Shown: piece by piece, positions 1 through 10,724 of the stretch
Layout of the letters: each line of letters begins with the position of its first letter
How positions within the stretch are numbered: position 1 is the first letter of the stretch
NCBI GenBank assembly: GCA_002699185.1
Contig: PABG01000067.1
Location: forward strand, 1-33,552
From: Gammaproteobacteria bacterium
Lineage (GTDB): Bacteria; Pseudomonadota; Gammaproteobacteria; Thiohalobacterales; Thiohalobacteraceae
Length of the DNA stretch: 33,552 nucleotides
Reading direction: 5' to 3'
The notes under the pieces: generated by a model
The model's database searches: none
The model's input: only the letters and a program-made list of their open reading frames with translations
Told to the model about the DNA's origin: nothing
Position numbers and translations under genes: made by a program

Positions 1-1
1 C

Positions 2-253
2 ACCGATGTCTGGGCCAGCATGGGCCAGGAAGAGGAACAGGCCAAGCGCCGCGAGGCCTTCCAGGACTTCCAGGTCAACGAGGAGATGCTGGCCGTCGCC
101 GACAACGAGGCCCTGTTCATGCACTGCCTGCCGGCCCATCGCGGCGAGGAGGTCAGCGCCGGCGTCATGGACAGCGCGCAGAGCGTGGTCTGGGACGAGG
201 CCGAAAACCGCCTGCACGCCCAGAAGGCGCTGCTGGAGTTTCTGCTGACCTGA
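2..253 (+). CDS. argF: Ornithine carbamoyltransferase, C-terminal part (5' truncated by window)
   Basis: Frame reads [26 protein letters not shown]...[21 protein letters not shown]...[18 protein letters not shown] is the OTCase C-terminal signature. Confidence 0.93.
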   Translation, partial: TDVWASMGQEEEQAKRREAFQDFQVNEEMLAVADNEALFMHCLPAHRGEEVSAGVMDSAQSVVWDEAENRLHAQKALLEFLLT

Positions 254-301
254 AGCCAGCCCCGAGCCCCGGGGGAGTCGCCCTGCCGCGCCATTCCCAT
301 T

Positions 302-2032
302 ATGATCGGGTCCATGTCCGGACCCTCCAGACCCTACGCCGCCATGATCAGCCTGATCCTGCTGCCGGCGGTATTCCTGCTCGATCTCCAGCTGCCCCTG
401 GGCATCGCCACCGGCATCCTCTATGTGCTCCCGGTATTGCTCACTCTCCGGAGCCACCCTGCCCTGCTGTGGCTGGTCACCGGCCTGGCCTGTCTGCTGG
501 TGCTGCTCGCCATACCCCTGTCACCGGACACGGCAACCTGGACCGCCCTGACCAATCGCGGCCTGTCCCTGCTGGTGATCGTACTCAGTGCCGGGCTGCT
601 GCACTTACACCGGCGCCGGGAACAATCCCTGGTCCAGCATGTGCGCAAGGAGGAGATCCTGCAGGAGAGCGAGCGCTATCTGCGCCAGGTCATCGACCTG
701 GTCCCGCACCGGCTCTTCGTCAAGGACGCCGAGGGACGCTTTCTGCTGGTCAACCAGGCGGCGGCCGCCGCCTACGGCCTGAGCGTGGAGGCCATGACCG
801 GCCGCCTGCAGCGGGATCTGCACGTCGACCCCGGGCAGTTGACTCAGATGCTGGCCGACGACCGGACCGTAATCGAAAGCGGCTGCATCCGGCTGAATCC
901 CGAGGAAAGGTTCACCGGGGCCGATGGCATCCCGCGCACATTACGCACCACCAAGATCCCCTTCCGGCTGTCCGGGCACGGTGAGACCGCCGTCATGGGG
1001 CTGTCCATCGACATCACCGAGGACAAGGCGCGCGAGCGTCGCCTGCTCGCCTCCGAACGCAAATACCGCGCCCTGCTGGACAATGCCGTGGATGCCATTC
1101 TGCTGGCCGACATGGAAGGCAACCTGATTGACGCCAACCGCCAGGCCGAACAGCTGCTGGGCTACAGCCGTGATGAACTGAGTCGCATGCACGCAGCCGA
1201 CCTTCACCCCCCGGAAGAACTGCCCAACCTGCAGCAGGTATTCAAGACATTGCGCGAGTCGGGAACGACACTGGTCACCCACCCGGTCATCCGCGGCGAC
1301 GGCGAACTCATCCGCTGCGAGGTGGCGGCCACCTTCATCCGCTATGGTGATGAAGCTGTCGCCCAAGGCATCTTCCGCGACATCACCGAGCGCGAGCGGC
1401 AGATGCAGGCACGGCTGGAGGAGGAACAGCGTCATCGCACCGCCCTGATCCGGGAAGTGCATCACCGTATCAAGAACAACCTGCAGGGCGCGGTGGGCCT
1501 GCTGCGCCAGCAGGCCGGGGCGCATCCGGAGTTGGAGCAGGCCATAGCCGGCGTCATTGGACAGATCCAGTCCATCGCCCTGGTCCACGGCCTGCAGGGC
1601 AAGGGCGATGATCTCAAGGTCTGGCTGTGCGAGATGGTTCAGGCCATTGCCCGCGCTGCCCACCTGTCCAGGACACCGGTCGAGCGACGCGTCGATCTGG
1701 GCGAGGGCAGACCCGTCTGGGTACACAGCGACCATGCCGTGCCGGTAGCGCTGGTCCTGAACGAATTGACCCAGAACGCAGCCAAACATGGTGACGGCGG
1801 GGTGATCAGGATCGAATTGCAACGGGGTACGGACAACAGCGCGCTTGTCCTGGTACGCAACCGGGGATGGCTGCCTCACGGCTTCGATTTCGAAGCCGGG
1901 CAGGGTATCGGCACCGGCCTGAAACTGGTTCGCGCCCTGCTTCCGCCCGAGGGGGCACGGCTGACATTCGAGCAGGACCACGATGAAGTGCAGGCCTGTC
2001 TGCGGCTCGCACCGCCCATATTGCAAAAATAA
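302..2032 (+). CDS. Membrane-anchored PAS-PAS sensor histidine kinase (HisKA_2-type DHp, HATPase)
   Basis: Hydrophobic N-terminus, two PAS-like regions, H-box REVHHRIKNNLQGAVGLL, N-box LVLNELTQNAAKHG, G-box GQGIGTGLKLV. Confidence 0.85.
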   Translation: MIGSMSGPSRPYAAMISLILLPAVFLLDLQLPLGIATGILYVLPVLLTLRSHPALLWLVTGLACLLVLLAIPLSPDTATWTALTNRGLSLLVIVLSAGLLHLHRRREQSLVQHVRKEEILQESERYLRQVIDLVPHRLFVKDAEGRFLLVNQAAAAAYGLSVEAMTGRLQRDLHVDPGQLTQMLADDRTVIESGCIRLNPEERFTGADGIPRTLRTTKIPFRLSGHGETAVMGLSIDITEDKARERRLLASERKYRALLDNAVDAILLADMEGNLIDANRQAEQLLGYSRDELSRMHAADLHPPEELPNLQQVFKTLRESGTTLVTHPVIRGDGELIRCEVAATFIRYGDEAVAQGIFRDITERERQMQARLEEEQRHRTALIREVHHRIKNNLQGAVGLLRQQAGAHPELEQAIAGVIGQIQSIALVHGLQGKGDDLKVWLCEMVQAIARAAHLSRTPVERRVDLGEGRPVWVHSDHAVPVALVLNELTQNAAKHGDGGVIRIELQRGTDNSALVLVRNRGWLPHGFDFEAGQGIGTGLKLVRALLPPEGARLTFEQDHDEVQACLRLAPPILQK

Positions 2033-2084
2033 CGAAGCCGGAATACTGCACGGCGCAATCCGCCGATTCGCGTGCAGGAGTCAT

Positions 2085-4850
2085 TCACCCCACCCCCGCA
2101 TCTTCAACATACTGGCATGCGTCGAGCGGGCATGGCTGACTGAAATGGTAACCCTGGGCATAATCAATGCCTAGGCGTTCCAGTTCCGCCAGGATGGCGG
2201 AATTCTCCACGAACTCGGCGCAGGTCTGTATTTCCATGATACGGGCAATATTTCCAATCGCCTCAACCATGGCAGCGGCGACCGGATCCTCGTGCAGATT
2301 GCGGATAAAGCGCCCATCTATCTTGACCATGTCCACCGGCAGTTCCTTGAGATAATAAAGCGATGAAAGCCCCGAACCGAAATCATCCAGCGCGAAGCGA
2401 AATCCCAGCCCACGCAGACGATCCATGATCGCTACCGCGGTATCCAGGCTGGCCACCGCTGCGGTTTCCGTGATCTCGAAACAAATCCGCTGCGGCGAAA
2501 CGGCATGACGCCTGACCGTTTCCGCGATACGCTCGGCACTGTCGGGATCCGACATCGTGGTTCCGGAAAGATTGATATTGAGCACCCCGCCCCTGCCGTC
2601 CCGGAACCGTGGCGCCACCAGACGGCAGGCGTTCTCGATCACCCACTGGTCGATATCCGGCATAATCCCGTGCCGCTCGGCAGCGGGGATGAATGCCCCC
2701 GGACCGACCAGGCCGCCGGCATCATCACGCAGGCGCAGGAGCAGTTCGGAATGCGGAAGCAGCCGTGGTTTAAGGGGACGAATTTCCTGGCAGTAGAGTT
2801 CGAAACTGTTCTCATCCAAAGCCTGGGAAAGCCGGGCAACCCATTCCATGTGGCCCTGGCGTTCGATAAGACGGCGATCATCGGGACGATAGACATGGAT
2901 ATGATTGCGCCCCATCTCCTTCGCCGCATAGCAGGCGGTATCCGCCTCGCGGATCAACCCCTCCACGCCGATGTCGATATTCTCCGACCCGACCGCAACC
3001 AGACCGATGCTCAGACCGGTCTGGAAGGCCTTCCCCTCCCAGGGGAAACGCAGATCCCGCACCACTTCACGCAGCTTATCTGTTACCTGAAGCGCCTGAT
3101 CCACATCGCAATGCCTGAGCAGAAGCGCGAATTCGTCGCCTCCGAAACGCGCCAGCACATCCGACTCCCGCACCTGACGACGCATCAGGAAGGCAAGCTG
3201 ACGCAGCATCTGGTCTCCGGCAGCGTGACCGACGGTATCATTGACCACCTTGAAGTTGTCCAGATCGATAAAGGCAAGGACATGCTCGCCCTCATTGCGC
3301 CGGACATCCTCCAGCACCTCATGCAGAATCTGCTCGAAGGCCCGACGGTTATGCAGACCGGTCAATGGGTCGTGACTGGCGTGATAAGAGAGAATGCCGT
3401 CGGCATGCTGCAGCCGGGTCTTGCTCGCGAACACCACCACCGCCCCGACCACGTGGCCCTGACTGTCGCGAATGGGGGCGCAGGAATCGTCAATGGGCAC
3501 CTCGCGGCCATCGCGGGTAATCAGCACATGCCCCTCGGTCAGTACCTGAATTCGCCCCCTGTGAAGGCAGGCATTGACGGGGTCGGCATCGGAACTGTGA
3601 AGCCGGTTGTAGACCCGAAACACCTCGCTGTAATGTCGCCCGAAGGCTTCATGCAGCGGCCAGCCGGTCAACTCGACCGCCACGGGATTGAGATAGCGGA
3701 CACGCCCGTCGGCCTCGGTGGCCACCACCGCATCGCCGATGGAAGCCAGCACGGTCTCCGACATCTCCTTCTCCACGAACACCCGTTCCGCATCCCGTCG
3801 CACCCGGGCCAGGCTGAGGGTGGCCAATATTGCGGCCACGACCACCAGCACCAGATAGACGATCAGCACCAGGCCGTAATGACGTGCCTCGACGCGCAGC
3901 CGCGACAAGGCCTGCGCCGAAACCCGGTCGGCCAGTATGAACAGCCGGTTAATGAATGCCGTGCTTTGCGACCACCACTGCCCCACACTCAGTGGATAGT
4001 CACCTGTCTCGGCGGCGGCGAGCATCGCCGAGGCCGTCTCCAGCAGCATCGACCGGTGCGATTCAATATCCGCCAGCACTTTGGCGATGGCGGCATCCGT
4101 CTTCACCGGTTCGGCGGCAGCCAGGAGCTGCGCGAGATGATGGCGCGCCTGACGGTGGGCAGAGCGGGCCTGTTCCAGTTCGGCGGCGCGCAACGGCAGG
4201 CCGGCGGCCGAATGATAGGCCAGCAGGGCACGGAATCGGCCGGCATACTCGGCCACCTCGGCCACGTGGGAGTTGACCAGGAAATTCAGACGCATGACCT
4301 CGGGCGGGGCATCGGCGGCCAGCATCAGTTCCTGCCGCAGCGCGGCAGCCAGGATATTGAGTTGCGAGGTCGCATCGACCCAGTCGGACAGATCCACAGG
4401 TTCACCCGTCCCCGCCAGCCGGGCATCGACACGCCCGCGCAATCCCGCCACCCGATCCAGTGCGGCCTCGAGCCTGCCCAGACGCAGCCGGATCGGCCCG
4501 CTTCGCGCTCGCACTTCGGGGATCAGATCAATGCGTTCCCGTACCCGGGACCAGGCCGCATCGACTTCGGCGCGGATGTCCTCGAGCCCCGGGATCGCCG
4601 CCCCGACCGCCACCCCCGTACTCAGGCGCGCCGCGGTCAGCCCCCGCTCCCGGGCCTGGGCATCGGTGGCTTTCAGAATGGCATCGACCGCCGCCTGCAC
4701 ACGACCGAATTGCTCCACACTGCGATAGGCCAGCCACGCCTGCTGTCCCAGCACCAGCCCCAGCACCAGTACGATGATTGCGGCCGTTGCCACCGACAGA
4801 TGAATGATGTTTCCGGCAAGAAAGGCCCGGAGTTGTGTGGGACGATCCAT
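2085..4850 (-). CDS. PAS-GGDEF-EAL protein with N-terminal membrane/periplasmic sensor region
   Basis: RESDVLARFGGDEF (intact GGDEF with RxxD I-site five residues upstream), ELLLR (fits ExLxR), FEITET, DDFGSG, VKIDGRFI; PAS 'VRYLNPVAVELTGW'. Confidence 0.92.
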   Translation of the reverse strand: MDRPTQLRAFLAGNIIHLSVATAAIIVLVLGLVLGQQAWLAYRSVEQFGRVQAAVDAILKATDAQARERGLTAARLSTGVAVGAAIPGLEDIRAEVDAAWSRVRERIDLIPEVRARSGPIRLRLGRLEAALDRVAGLRGRVDARLAGTGEPVDLSDWVDATSQLNILAAALRQELMLAADAPPEVMRLNFLVNSHVAEVAEYAGRFRALLAYHSAAGLPLRAAELEQARSAHRQARHHLAQLLAAAEPVKTDAAIAKVLADIESHRSMLLETASAMLAAAETGDYPLSVGQWWSQSTAFINRLFILADRVSAQALSRLRVEARHYGLVLIVYLVLVVVAAILATLSLARVRRDAERVFVEKEMSETVLASIGDAVVATEADGRVRYLNPVAVELTGWPLHEAFGRHYSEVFRVYNRLHSSDADPVNACLHRGRIQVLTEGHVLITRDGREVPIDDSCAPIRDSQGHVVGAVVVFASKTRLQHADGILSYHASHDPLTGLHNRRAFEQILHEVLEDVRRNEGEHVLAFIDLDNFKVVNDTVGHAAGDQMLRQLAFLMRRQVRESDVLARFGGDEFALLLRHCDVDQALQVTDKLREVVRDLRFPWEGKAFQTGLSIGLVAVGSENIDIGVEGLIREADTACYAAKEMGRNHIHVYRPDDRRLIERQGHMEWVARLSQALDENSFELYCQEIRPLKPRLLPHSELLLRLRDDAGGLVGPGAFIPAAERHGIMPDIDQWVIENACRLVAPRFRDGRGGVLNINLSGTTMSDPDSAERIAETVRRHAVSPQRICFEITETAAVASLDTAVAIMDRLRGLGFRFALDDFGSGLSSLYYLKELPVDMVKIDGRFIRNLHEDPVAAAMVEAIGNIARIMEIQTCAEFVENSAILAELERLGIDYAQGYHFSQPCPLDACQYVEDAGVG

Positions 4851-5028
4851 AGCACGCCTGCCAATGACAACAGGGCCATGTCAGGTCAGACGCGGAGAGA
4901 CGTCACAATGATGGACACGGCCGGGCTTGCTGCGGGGATGAGGCAGACACAACCAGACTCCGGCGCGGAAGAAGGGCGCTGAGAGGGTCTGGCTTCACTA
5001 TTGCATGAATGGAGGAATTTCTCAACGA

Positions 5029-5047
5029 CCCGGCCATCACGGCCGGG
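5029..5047 (-). terminator. Possible hairpin downstream of phoU
   Basis: CCCGGCC-ATCAC-GGCCGGG, 7-bp perfect stem located 10 bp beyond the phoU stop; only a weak U-tract on the minus strand. Confidence 0.4.
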
Positions 5048-5056
5048 GTGGCCTGA

Positions 5057-5782
5057 CTAGGACGACGGCTTGCTGCGCGCCTCGGCCTCCATCTGCTCCA
5101 GGCTGGTGTGGCGCACGTCCTTGCCGCGCACCAGGTAGATCACGTATTCACAGATATTGCGGGCACGGTCGCCGATGCGCTCCAGCGAGCGTGCCGCCCA
5201 CATGGTATCCAGGGCACTGGGAATGCTGCGGTTGTCTTCCATCATCAGGGTGATGAGTTGGCGCATGATGCCGTCGTATTCCTTGTCCAGCTTCAGGTCC
5301 TCGCGCCAGACCTCCACCGCCATCTCGGCATCCATGCGAGCGAAGGTGTTCAGCGAACCCTTGAGCATCTTCCCCGCCAGCTCCCCCAGGTGTTCGATGC
5401 GCCCGTGGAAGCGGTCCACCTGCGACTTGTCGCTGATGTGCATGGCCATGCGGGCGATACGCTCGGCCTCGTCACCGATACGCTCCAGATCTGTGATGGT
5501 CTTGATCACCGCCACCAGCAGGCGCAGATCCCCGGCCGTCGGCTGCCGCCGGGCGAGAATGACATTGCACTCCTCGTCGATGGCCACTTCCATGGCATTG
5601 ACTTTGTAGTCGTTATTGACCACCACGTCGGCCAGTCGCTCGTCGCCCTCGACCAGCGAGCGCACCGCATCCGCCACCTGCTGCTCGACCAGACCGCCCA
5701 TCGACATCACCTTGTTGCGGATGTCCTCGAGTTCAGTATTGTACTGGCGCGATATATGCTGACTGATGCTGTTCTTGTCCAT
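5057..5782 (-). CDS. phoU: Phosphate signalling/transport regulator PhoU
   Basis: 241 aa; HISRQYNTELEDIRNKVMSMGGLVEQQV... and RIGDEAERIARMA repeated helical motifs; directly downstream of pstB. Confidence 0.95.
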   Translation of the reverse strand: MDKNSISQHISRQYNTELEDIRNKVMSMGGLVEQQVADAVRSLVEGDERLADVVVNNDYKVNAMEVAIDEECNVILARRQPTAGDLRLLVAVIKTITDLERIGDEAERIARMAMHISDKSQVDRFHGRIEHLGELAGKMLKGSLNTFARMDAEMAVEVWREDLKLDKEYDGIMRQLITLMMEDNRSIPSALDTMWAARSLERIGDRARNICEYVIYLVRGKDVRHTSLEQMEAEARSKPSS

Positions 5783-5816
5783 GGTGCTCCCCCTGTGCTC
5801 GCCTGGGTGCGGCTGA

Positions 5817-6647
5817 TCAACCGTAGCGCCCGGTGATGTAATCCTCGGTCATCTTCTGGGTCGGATTGGTGAAGATGGTGTTGGTGTCGCCGAATTCGAT
5901 CAGTTCGCCCAGATACATGAAGGCAGTATAGTCGGAAACACGCGCTGCCTGCTGCATATTGTGGGTGACGATCACGATCGTGTACTTCGACTTGAGTTCG
6001 TAGATCAGTTCCTCGATCTTGAGCGTGGAGATCGGATCCAGCGCCGAGGCCGGCTCGTCGAGCAGGATGACCTCCGGTTCGATGGCGATGGCCCGGGCGA
6101 TAACCAGTCGCTGCTGCTGGCCACCCGACAGGCCCATCGCGCTTTCATGCAGGCGATCCTTGACCTCGTCCCACAGCGCCGCCCCGCGCAGGGAACGTTC
6201 CACCACCTCGTCCAGGGTGCGACGGCTGGTCACGCCCTGCAGTCGCAGGCCATAGGCGACATTCTCGTAGATGCTCTTGGGGAAGGGATTGGGTTTCTGG
6301 AACACCATTCCCACCCGCCGGCGCAGATCGGCCACATTGGTGGAACGGGAATAGATATCGTCGCCATCGAGCCGGATGCTGCCCTCGATGCGCACGCCGT
6401 CGACCAGGTCGTTCATACGGTTGAAGCAGCGCAGCAGGGTGGACTTGCCGCAGCCGCTGGGACCGATATAGGCAGTCACGCGATTGCGGGGGATGGACAT
6501 GGTGATCTGTTTCAGCGCCTGACTCTGGCCGTAATACAGGTCCAGGGCCTGCACCTCGATACAGATGTCCTCCCGGCTGATATCCAGCACCTCGCGCCGC
6601 TCGACCAGATGTGGATCGATGGCATGGGTCTTGGTCTGTTCATTCAT
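5817..6647 (-). CDS. pstB: Phosphate ABC transporter ATP-binding protein PstB
   Basis: Walker [36 protein letters not shown], signature LSGGQQQR, Walker B VILLDEP. Confidence 0.97.
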   Translation of the reverse strand: MNEQTKTHAIDPHLVERREVLDISREDICIEVQALDLYYGQSQALKQITMSIPRNRVTAYIGPSGCGKSTLLRCFNRMNDLVDGVRIEGSIRLDGDDIYSRSTNVADLRRRVGMVFQKPNPFPKSIYENVAYGLRLQGVTSRRTLDEVVERSLRGAALWDEVKDRLHESAMGLSGGQQQRLVIARAIAIEPEVILLDEPASALDPISTLKIEELIYELKSKYTIVIVTHNMQQAARVSDYTAFMYLGELIEFGDTNTIFTNPTQKMTEDYITGRYG

Positions 6648-6677
6648 GACTTTCTCTGCCTTTGCTCGACGACGGCG

Positions 6678-8351
6678 TCAGCCCTGATCGTACGCCTTGA
6701 ACTGTTCCCGCAGCCGGTTGCGGATGGCAATGGCCGCGATATTGAGCACCACGATGACCACTACCAGCAGCAGCGCCGTGGCATACACCAGCGGGCGGGC
6801 GGCCTCGACGTTGGGGCTCTGGAAGCCGACGTCGTAGATATGGAAGCCCAGGTGCATGAACTTGCGCTCAAGATGCACGAACGGCGGATTGCCGTCCACC
6901 GGCAGTGAGGGGGCGAGCTTGACCACGCCGACCAGCATCAGCGGCGCCACCTCGCCGGCGGCGCGCGCCACCGCCAGGATCAGGCCGGTCATCATGGCCG
7001 GGCTGGCCATCGGCAGCACGGTGCGCCAGAGCGTCTCCGCCTTGGTCGCGCCGAGCGCCAGGCTGCCCTCGCGGATGGTGCTGGGAATGCGTGACAGCCC
7101 TTCCTCGGTGGCCACGATCACCACCGGCAGGGTCAGCAGCGCCAGGGTCAGTGAGGCCCAGAAGATGCCCGGCGTACCGAAGGTCGGCGCCGGCTGGGCC
7201 TCGGGGAAGAACAGATCATCGATGCTGCCGCCGAGGAAGTAGACGAAAAACCCGAGGCCGAACACGCCGTAGACGATCGAGGGCACGCCGGCGAGGTTGT
7301 TGACCGCGATGCGGATGGTGCGGGTCAGCGGCCCCTGTTTGGCGTACTCGCGCAGATAGACGGCCGCGATCACACCGAAGGGCGTGACGACCACCGACAT
7401 CAGGATCACCATGATGACAGTGCCGAAGATGGCGGGGAAGATGCCGCCCTCGGTGTTGGCCTCCCGGGGCTCATCGCTGACGAACTCCCACAGCTTGGCG
7501 AAATAGAAGCCGATCTTGTCAACCGGACCCATGGCGTTGGGCCGGTAGACCCGCACCACCTTGGCCAGGGGCACCTCCACCTCGCGCCCGTCCATGACGG
7601 TGGCGAGAAAGCTGTCCCGCCGCAGCTGACCGTAAAGCTCGCCGAGTTGCTGCTGCAGGACCTCGTAGTCGTCCTGCAGCCGCTCCCGCCTGGTCTCGAT
7701 CGCGGCCAGATTGTCCGGTGTGTCCCGGCCCTCGAGTTCCAGCCGGCGCCGTTCCAGGCGCAGCTTCTCCATGGCGTAGTTGATATCGCCGATGCGTCCT
7801 TTCTCGATGTCCTCGATCCGGTGCTGCAACTCCGTGGCCCGCGCCAGCCTTTCCTGCAGGGCCTGCCAGGCGGCATCGCCACTGGCCACGACCCGGCCTT
7901 CCTGTTTCACGCTGACCAGGAAGCCGTAGAAATTGCCCCACTCGTAACGTTCCACCACCATGATGTCCGCCGGGGTGTCGCGATCCTGCACCCGCGGCTC
8001 CAGCAGCCAGCGGAAATCCAGGCCGACCAGGTCGCGGTTGCCGGTCTTGACCAGCAGGCGCTCGACCTCGAGCGCGTCACCCGGCACCTCGACGCCGGAG
8101 GCCTCGATCCGTCCGCGGGTCACGATCTCGCTGTCGTGGACCTCACCGATGATGCGCTGCTGCTGACCGTCCGGCTGCAGGTAGTCGAATTCATACACCG
8201 TGGCCGGCCAGAAGTGGGCCAGGCCGCGCACCGCAATCAGCGCCAGCAGCCCCACCACCATGATCATGCTGGCGCTGACCGCAGCCGCGTTGAGCCAGAT
8301 CCAGGGCGTGCCACTCTTGAACCAGTTGCCGATGCTGCGATTCGTTGTCAT
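6678..8351 (-). CDS. pstA: Phosphate ABC transporter permease PstA, long form with periplasmic coiled-coil insert
   Basis: C-terminal permease core (NNLAGVPSIVYGVFGLGFFVYFLG; ATEEGLSRIPSTIREGSLALGATKAETLWRTVLP); large Glu/Arg/Leu-rich insert between the first TM and the core. Confidence 0.93.
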   Translation of the reverse strand: MTTNRSIGNWFKSGTPWIWLNAAAVSASMIMVVGLLALIAVRGLAHFWPATVYEFDYLQPDGQQQRIIGEVHDSEIVTRGRIEASGVEVPGDALEVERLLVKTGNRDLVGLDFRWLLEPRVQDRDTPADIMVVERYEWGNFYGFLVSVKQEGRVVASGDAAWQALQERLARATELQHRIEDIEKGRIGDINYAMEKLRLERRRLELEGRDTPDNLAAIETRRERLQDDYEVLQQQLGELYGQLRRDSFLATVMDGREVEVPLAKVVRVYRPNAMGPVDKIGFYFAKLWEFVSDEPREANTEGGIFPAIFGTVIMVILMSVVVTPFGVIAAVYLREYAKQGPLTRTIRIAVNNLAGVPSIVYGVFGLGFFVYFLGGSIDDLFFPEAQPAPTFGTPGIFWASLTLALLTLPVVIVATEEGLSRIPSTIREGSLALGATKAETLWRTVLPMASPAMMTGLILAVARAAGEVAPLMLVGVVKLAPSLPVDGNPPFVHLERKFMHLGFHIYDVGFQSPNVEAARPLVYATALLLVVVIVVLNIAAIAIRNRLREQFKAYDQG

Positions 8352-8361
8352 TGCTTCCTGC

Positions 8362-10638
8362 CTACAGACTCGCGTACTTGCGCCGCAGCCGCTGGCGCAC
8401 GAATTCGGCCAGGGTATTGACCACGAAGGTGAACATGAACAGCACCAGCGCGGCCAGGAACAGCACCCGGTAGTGGGTGCTGCCGACCGCCGACTCGGGC
8501 ATCTCCACGGCGATGTTGGCCGACAGGGTGCGCATGCCCTGGAAGATATTCATATCCATCACCGGCGTGTTGCCGGTGGCCATGAGCACGATCATGGTCT
8601 CACCCACGGCCCGCCCCATGCCGATCATGACCGCGGAGAAGATGCCCGGGCTGGCCGTAAGCAGCACCACCCGTGTGAGCGTCTGCCAGGGCGTGGCGCC
8701 CAGCGCCAGCGATCCCGAGGTCAGATGCTTGGGCACGTTGAAAATGGCGTCTTCAGTGATGGAGAAGATGGTCGGAATCACCGCAAAGCCCATGGCCAGA
8801 CCGACCACGATGGAGTTGCGCTGATCGAAGTCCAGGCCAAGTTCACTTTTGAGCCACAGCCGCATGTCGCCGCCGAACATCCACGCCTCCAGCAGCGGGC
8901 TGAGGGTGAGCGCCAGCCAGCCCCAGAACAGCACCACCGGGATCAGCATTGCCGCCTCCCAGCCGTCGGGCACGCGGGTACGCAGCTGCCAGGGCAGCAG
9001 GTGCCACAAATAGGCGAACAGCAGCACCCCGAAGGGCATGACGATCAGCAGACTGAAGATGCCGGGCAGATGGGTCTCGACATAGGGCGCCAGCCACAGG
9101 CCGGCCAGAAAGCCCAGGATGACGGTCGGCAGCGCCTCCATGATCTCGATGGTGGGCTTTATGGAGCCGCGCATCTTCGGCGCCATGAAATAGGAGGTGT
9201 AGATGGCCCCCAGGATGGCCAGCGGGGTGCCGATCAGCATGGCATAGAAGGCCGCCTTGATCGTGCCGAAAGCCAACGGCGTGAGACTGAACTTGGGCTC
9301 GAAGTCGTTCGAGGCCGAGGAGGACTGCCAGATGTGGGCCGGTTCGTCGTAGCTCTCGTACCAGACCTTGCCCCAGAGCGAAGACCAGGATATCTCCGGG
9401 TGCTCATTATCGATCTTCCAGTAATGCAGTCGCCCGCTGTCATCCTCGGCCAGCCAGTAATCGGCCCGGGGCGAGACCGCAACCTCCCTGAAACCCTGCT
9501 CGCTGACCGTTCGACTCAGCACCCGGTTGTGGGCGGTGGTGTGATAGATGGTGATGCCGCCCCGGGCATCGGCTGCGAGCAGCCCCTTGCGCGCGTACTC
9601 GGGGACGATCAAGGTAATGGGACTGTCCTGGGCATCGAAGCCGCGGATGCGACGCAACTGCTCGCGATCATCGTCCTCGTCGCGCACGGTGAACCACTGG
9701 CTGATATGACCGTCGCTGTAGCCGGCCAGCAGCGAAATCCCGCCGGCCAACAGGTTCAGGCTGGTCAGTTCGCTACCGCTCTCGCTGATGGAGAGCTGTT
9801 CCACCAGCGCGGGACTGTCAACGTCACTGATGTCATAGCGGGCCAGTTCGCCCCTGCGGGTCGCGGCGTAGAGAATGCGTTGCTGCGGATTGATCAGCAG
9901 ATAGTCGGCCCGGCTCAGCGTCCAGGGCAGCTGATTGTGGCTGCGGATGATCTCGACATCGCCGCCCAGGAACGATTCCTCCTTGCGGATACGGCTGAGC
10001 AGCAGTCGGCCATCAGTGGTCAGCCCCGCCAGCGAACTGGTCTCCTCACCGACCTCCACCGCCAGCCGCTGCAGCGGCCTGCCCTCGGGGTCGACCGCGA
10101 CCGGCGCCTCGCCCAGCGGGTATTTCAGCTGCGGCGTGATCAGGCGCTTGTCGTCGGGGTAGGTAACGCGGTAGTCATGGTGCACCACCAGGGCGCGGCC
10201 ATCGGACAGGCCATAGGCCACGACGCCGCTGTCGGGCCTGGCCGCGGCAAAGGCGGTCACCTTCACATCCGCCGGCAGGGGCAGCGGGTAACGCGCCACT
10301 GGTTCACCACTGCGGGCCCGGAAAAACAGCACCTCGTCGGCGGTGAAGCGCACGGCGATCTCGGCCTGTTCCTCCATTGCCAGGTGCAGGGTCCGGCCCT
10401 CCCCCGGCACGGCGTAGTCGTTCACCGGTTCGGCCGAACCGGGCGTGAGCAGGGGAAAGACCACGTACAGGAGGTAGAAAAAGATCAGTACCACGGCGAT
10501 AATCACGCCAATTCCGCCGACCGTGACGCCGTGATGGGCGAGGCCGTCCTTGAACATGCGCCAAGCACGCCGCCGGCGCTGGGTGGCCTCGGGGATGCGC
10601 TCGATGACGGATGGCTGACTGGTAGGGGCGTCGGACAT
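8362..10638 (-). CDS. pstC: Phosphate ABC transporter permease PstC, long form with large periplasmic insert
   Basis: Permease core (AIYTSYFMAPKMRGSIKPTIEIMEALPTVILGFLAGLWLAP; EDAIFNVPKHLTSGSLALGATPWQTL). Start taken at MSDAPTSQPSV (10638); the longer ORF start at 10737 would place coding sequence across the Pho-box-like sites. Confidence 0.92.
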   Translation of the reverse strand: MSDAPTSQPSVIERIPEATQRRRRAWRMFKDGLAHHGVTVGGIGVIIAVVLIFFYLLYVVFPLLTPGSAEPVNDYAVPGEGRTLHLAMEEQAEIAVRFTADEVLFFRARSGEPVARYPLPLPADVKVTAFAAARPDSGVVAYGLSDGRALVVHHDYRVTYPDDKRLITPQLKYPLGEAPVAVDPEGRPLQRLAVEVGEETSSLAGLTTDGRLLLSRIRKEESFLGGDVEIIRSHNQLPWTLSRADYLLINPQQRILYAATRRGELARYDISDVDSPALVEQLSISESGSELTSLNLLAGGISLLAGYSDGHISQWFTVRDEDDDREQLRRIRGFDAQDSPITLIVPEYARKGLLAADARGGITIYHTTAHNRVLSRTVSEQGFREVAVSPRADYWLAEDDSGRLHYWKIDNEHPEISWSSLWGKVWYESYDEPAHIWQSSSASNDFEPKFSLTPLAFGTIKAAFYAMLIGTPLAILGAIYTSYFMAPKMRGSIKPTIEIMEALPTVILGFLAGLWLAPYVETHLPGIFSLLIVMPFGVLLFAYLWHLLPWQLRTRVPDGWEAAMLIPVVLFWGWLALTLSPLLEAWMFGGDMRLWLKSELGLDFDQRNSIVVGLAMGFAVIPTIFSITEDAIFNVPKHLTSGSLALGATPWQTLTRVVLLTASPGIFSAVMIGMGRAVGETMIVLMATGNTPVMDMNIFQGMRTLSANIAVEMPESAVGSTHYRVLFLAALVLFMFTFVVNTLAEFVRQRLRRKYASL

Positions 10639-10661
10639 TCCGCACAGCCTAGGGCACAAAC

Positions 10662-10679
10662 ATGACAATTTTGTTACAG
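10662..10679 (-). promoter_or_regulatory. Pho-box-like PhoB site upstream of pstC
   Basis: Minus-strand CTGTAACAAAATTGTCAT compared with E. coli consensus CTGTCATAWAWCTGTCAY: two TGT-type half-sites separated by an A-rich spacer; lies 24 bp upstream of the pstC ATG. Confidence 0.75.
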
Positions 10680-10724
10680 TCGGGCATGTCCCCGGAATCA
10701 GACCGGATGCGCCGCGCGTCGCAA

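Noticed and set aside
2505-4982. 825-aa plus-strand ORF antisense to the GGDEF/EAL gene
   Set aside because: Spurious antisense frame; opposite strand carries intact GGDEF and EAL-type motifs.
8200-10665. 821-aa plus-strand ORF antisense to pstA/pstC
   Set aside because: Composition (Gln/His/Arg/Gly-rich, no recognisable motifs) is typical of antisense frames in high-GC DNA; the minus strand encodes clear PstA/PstC.
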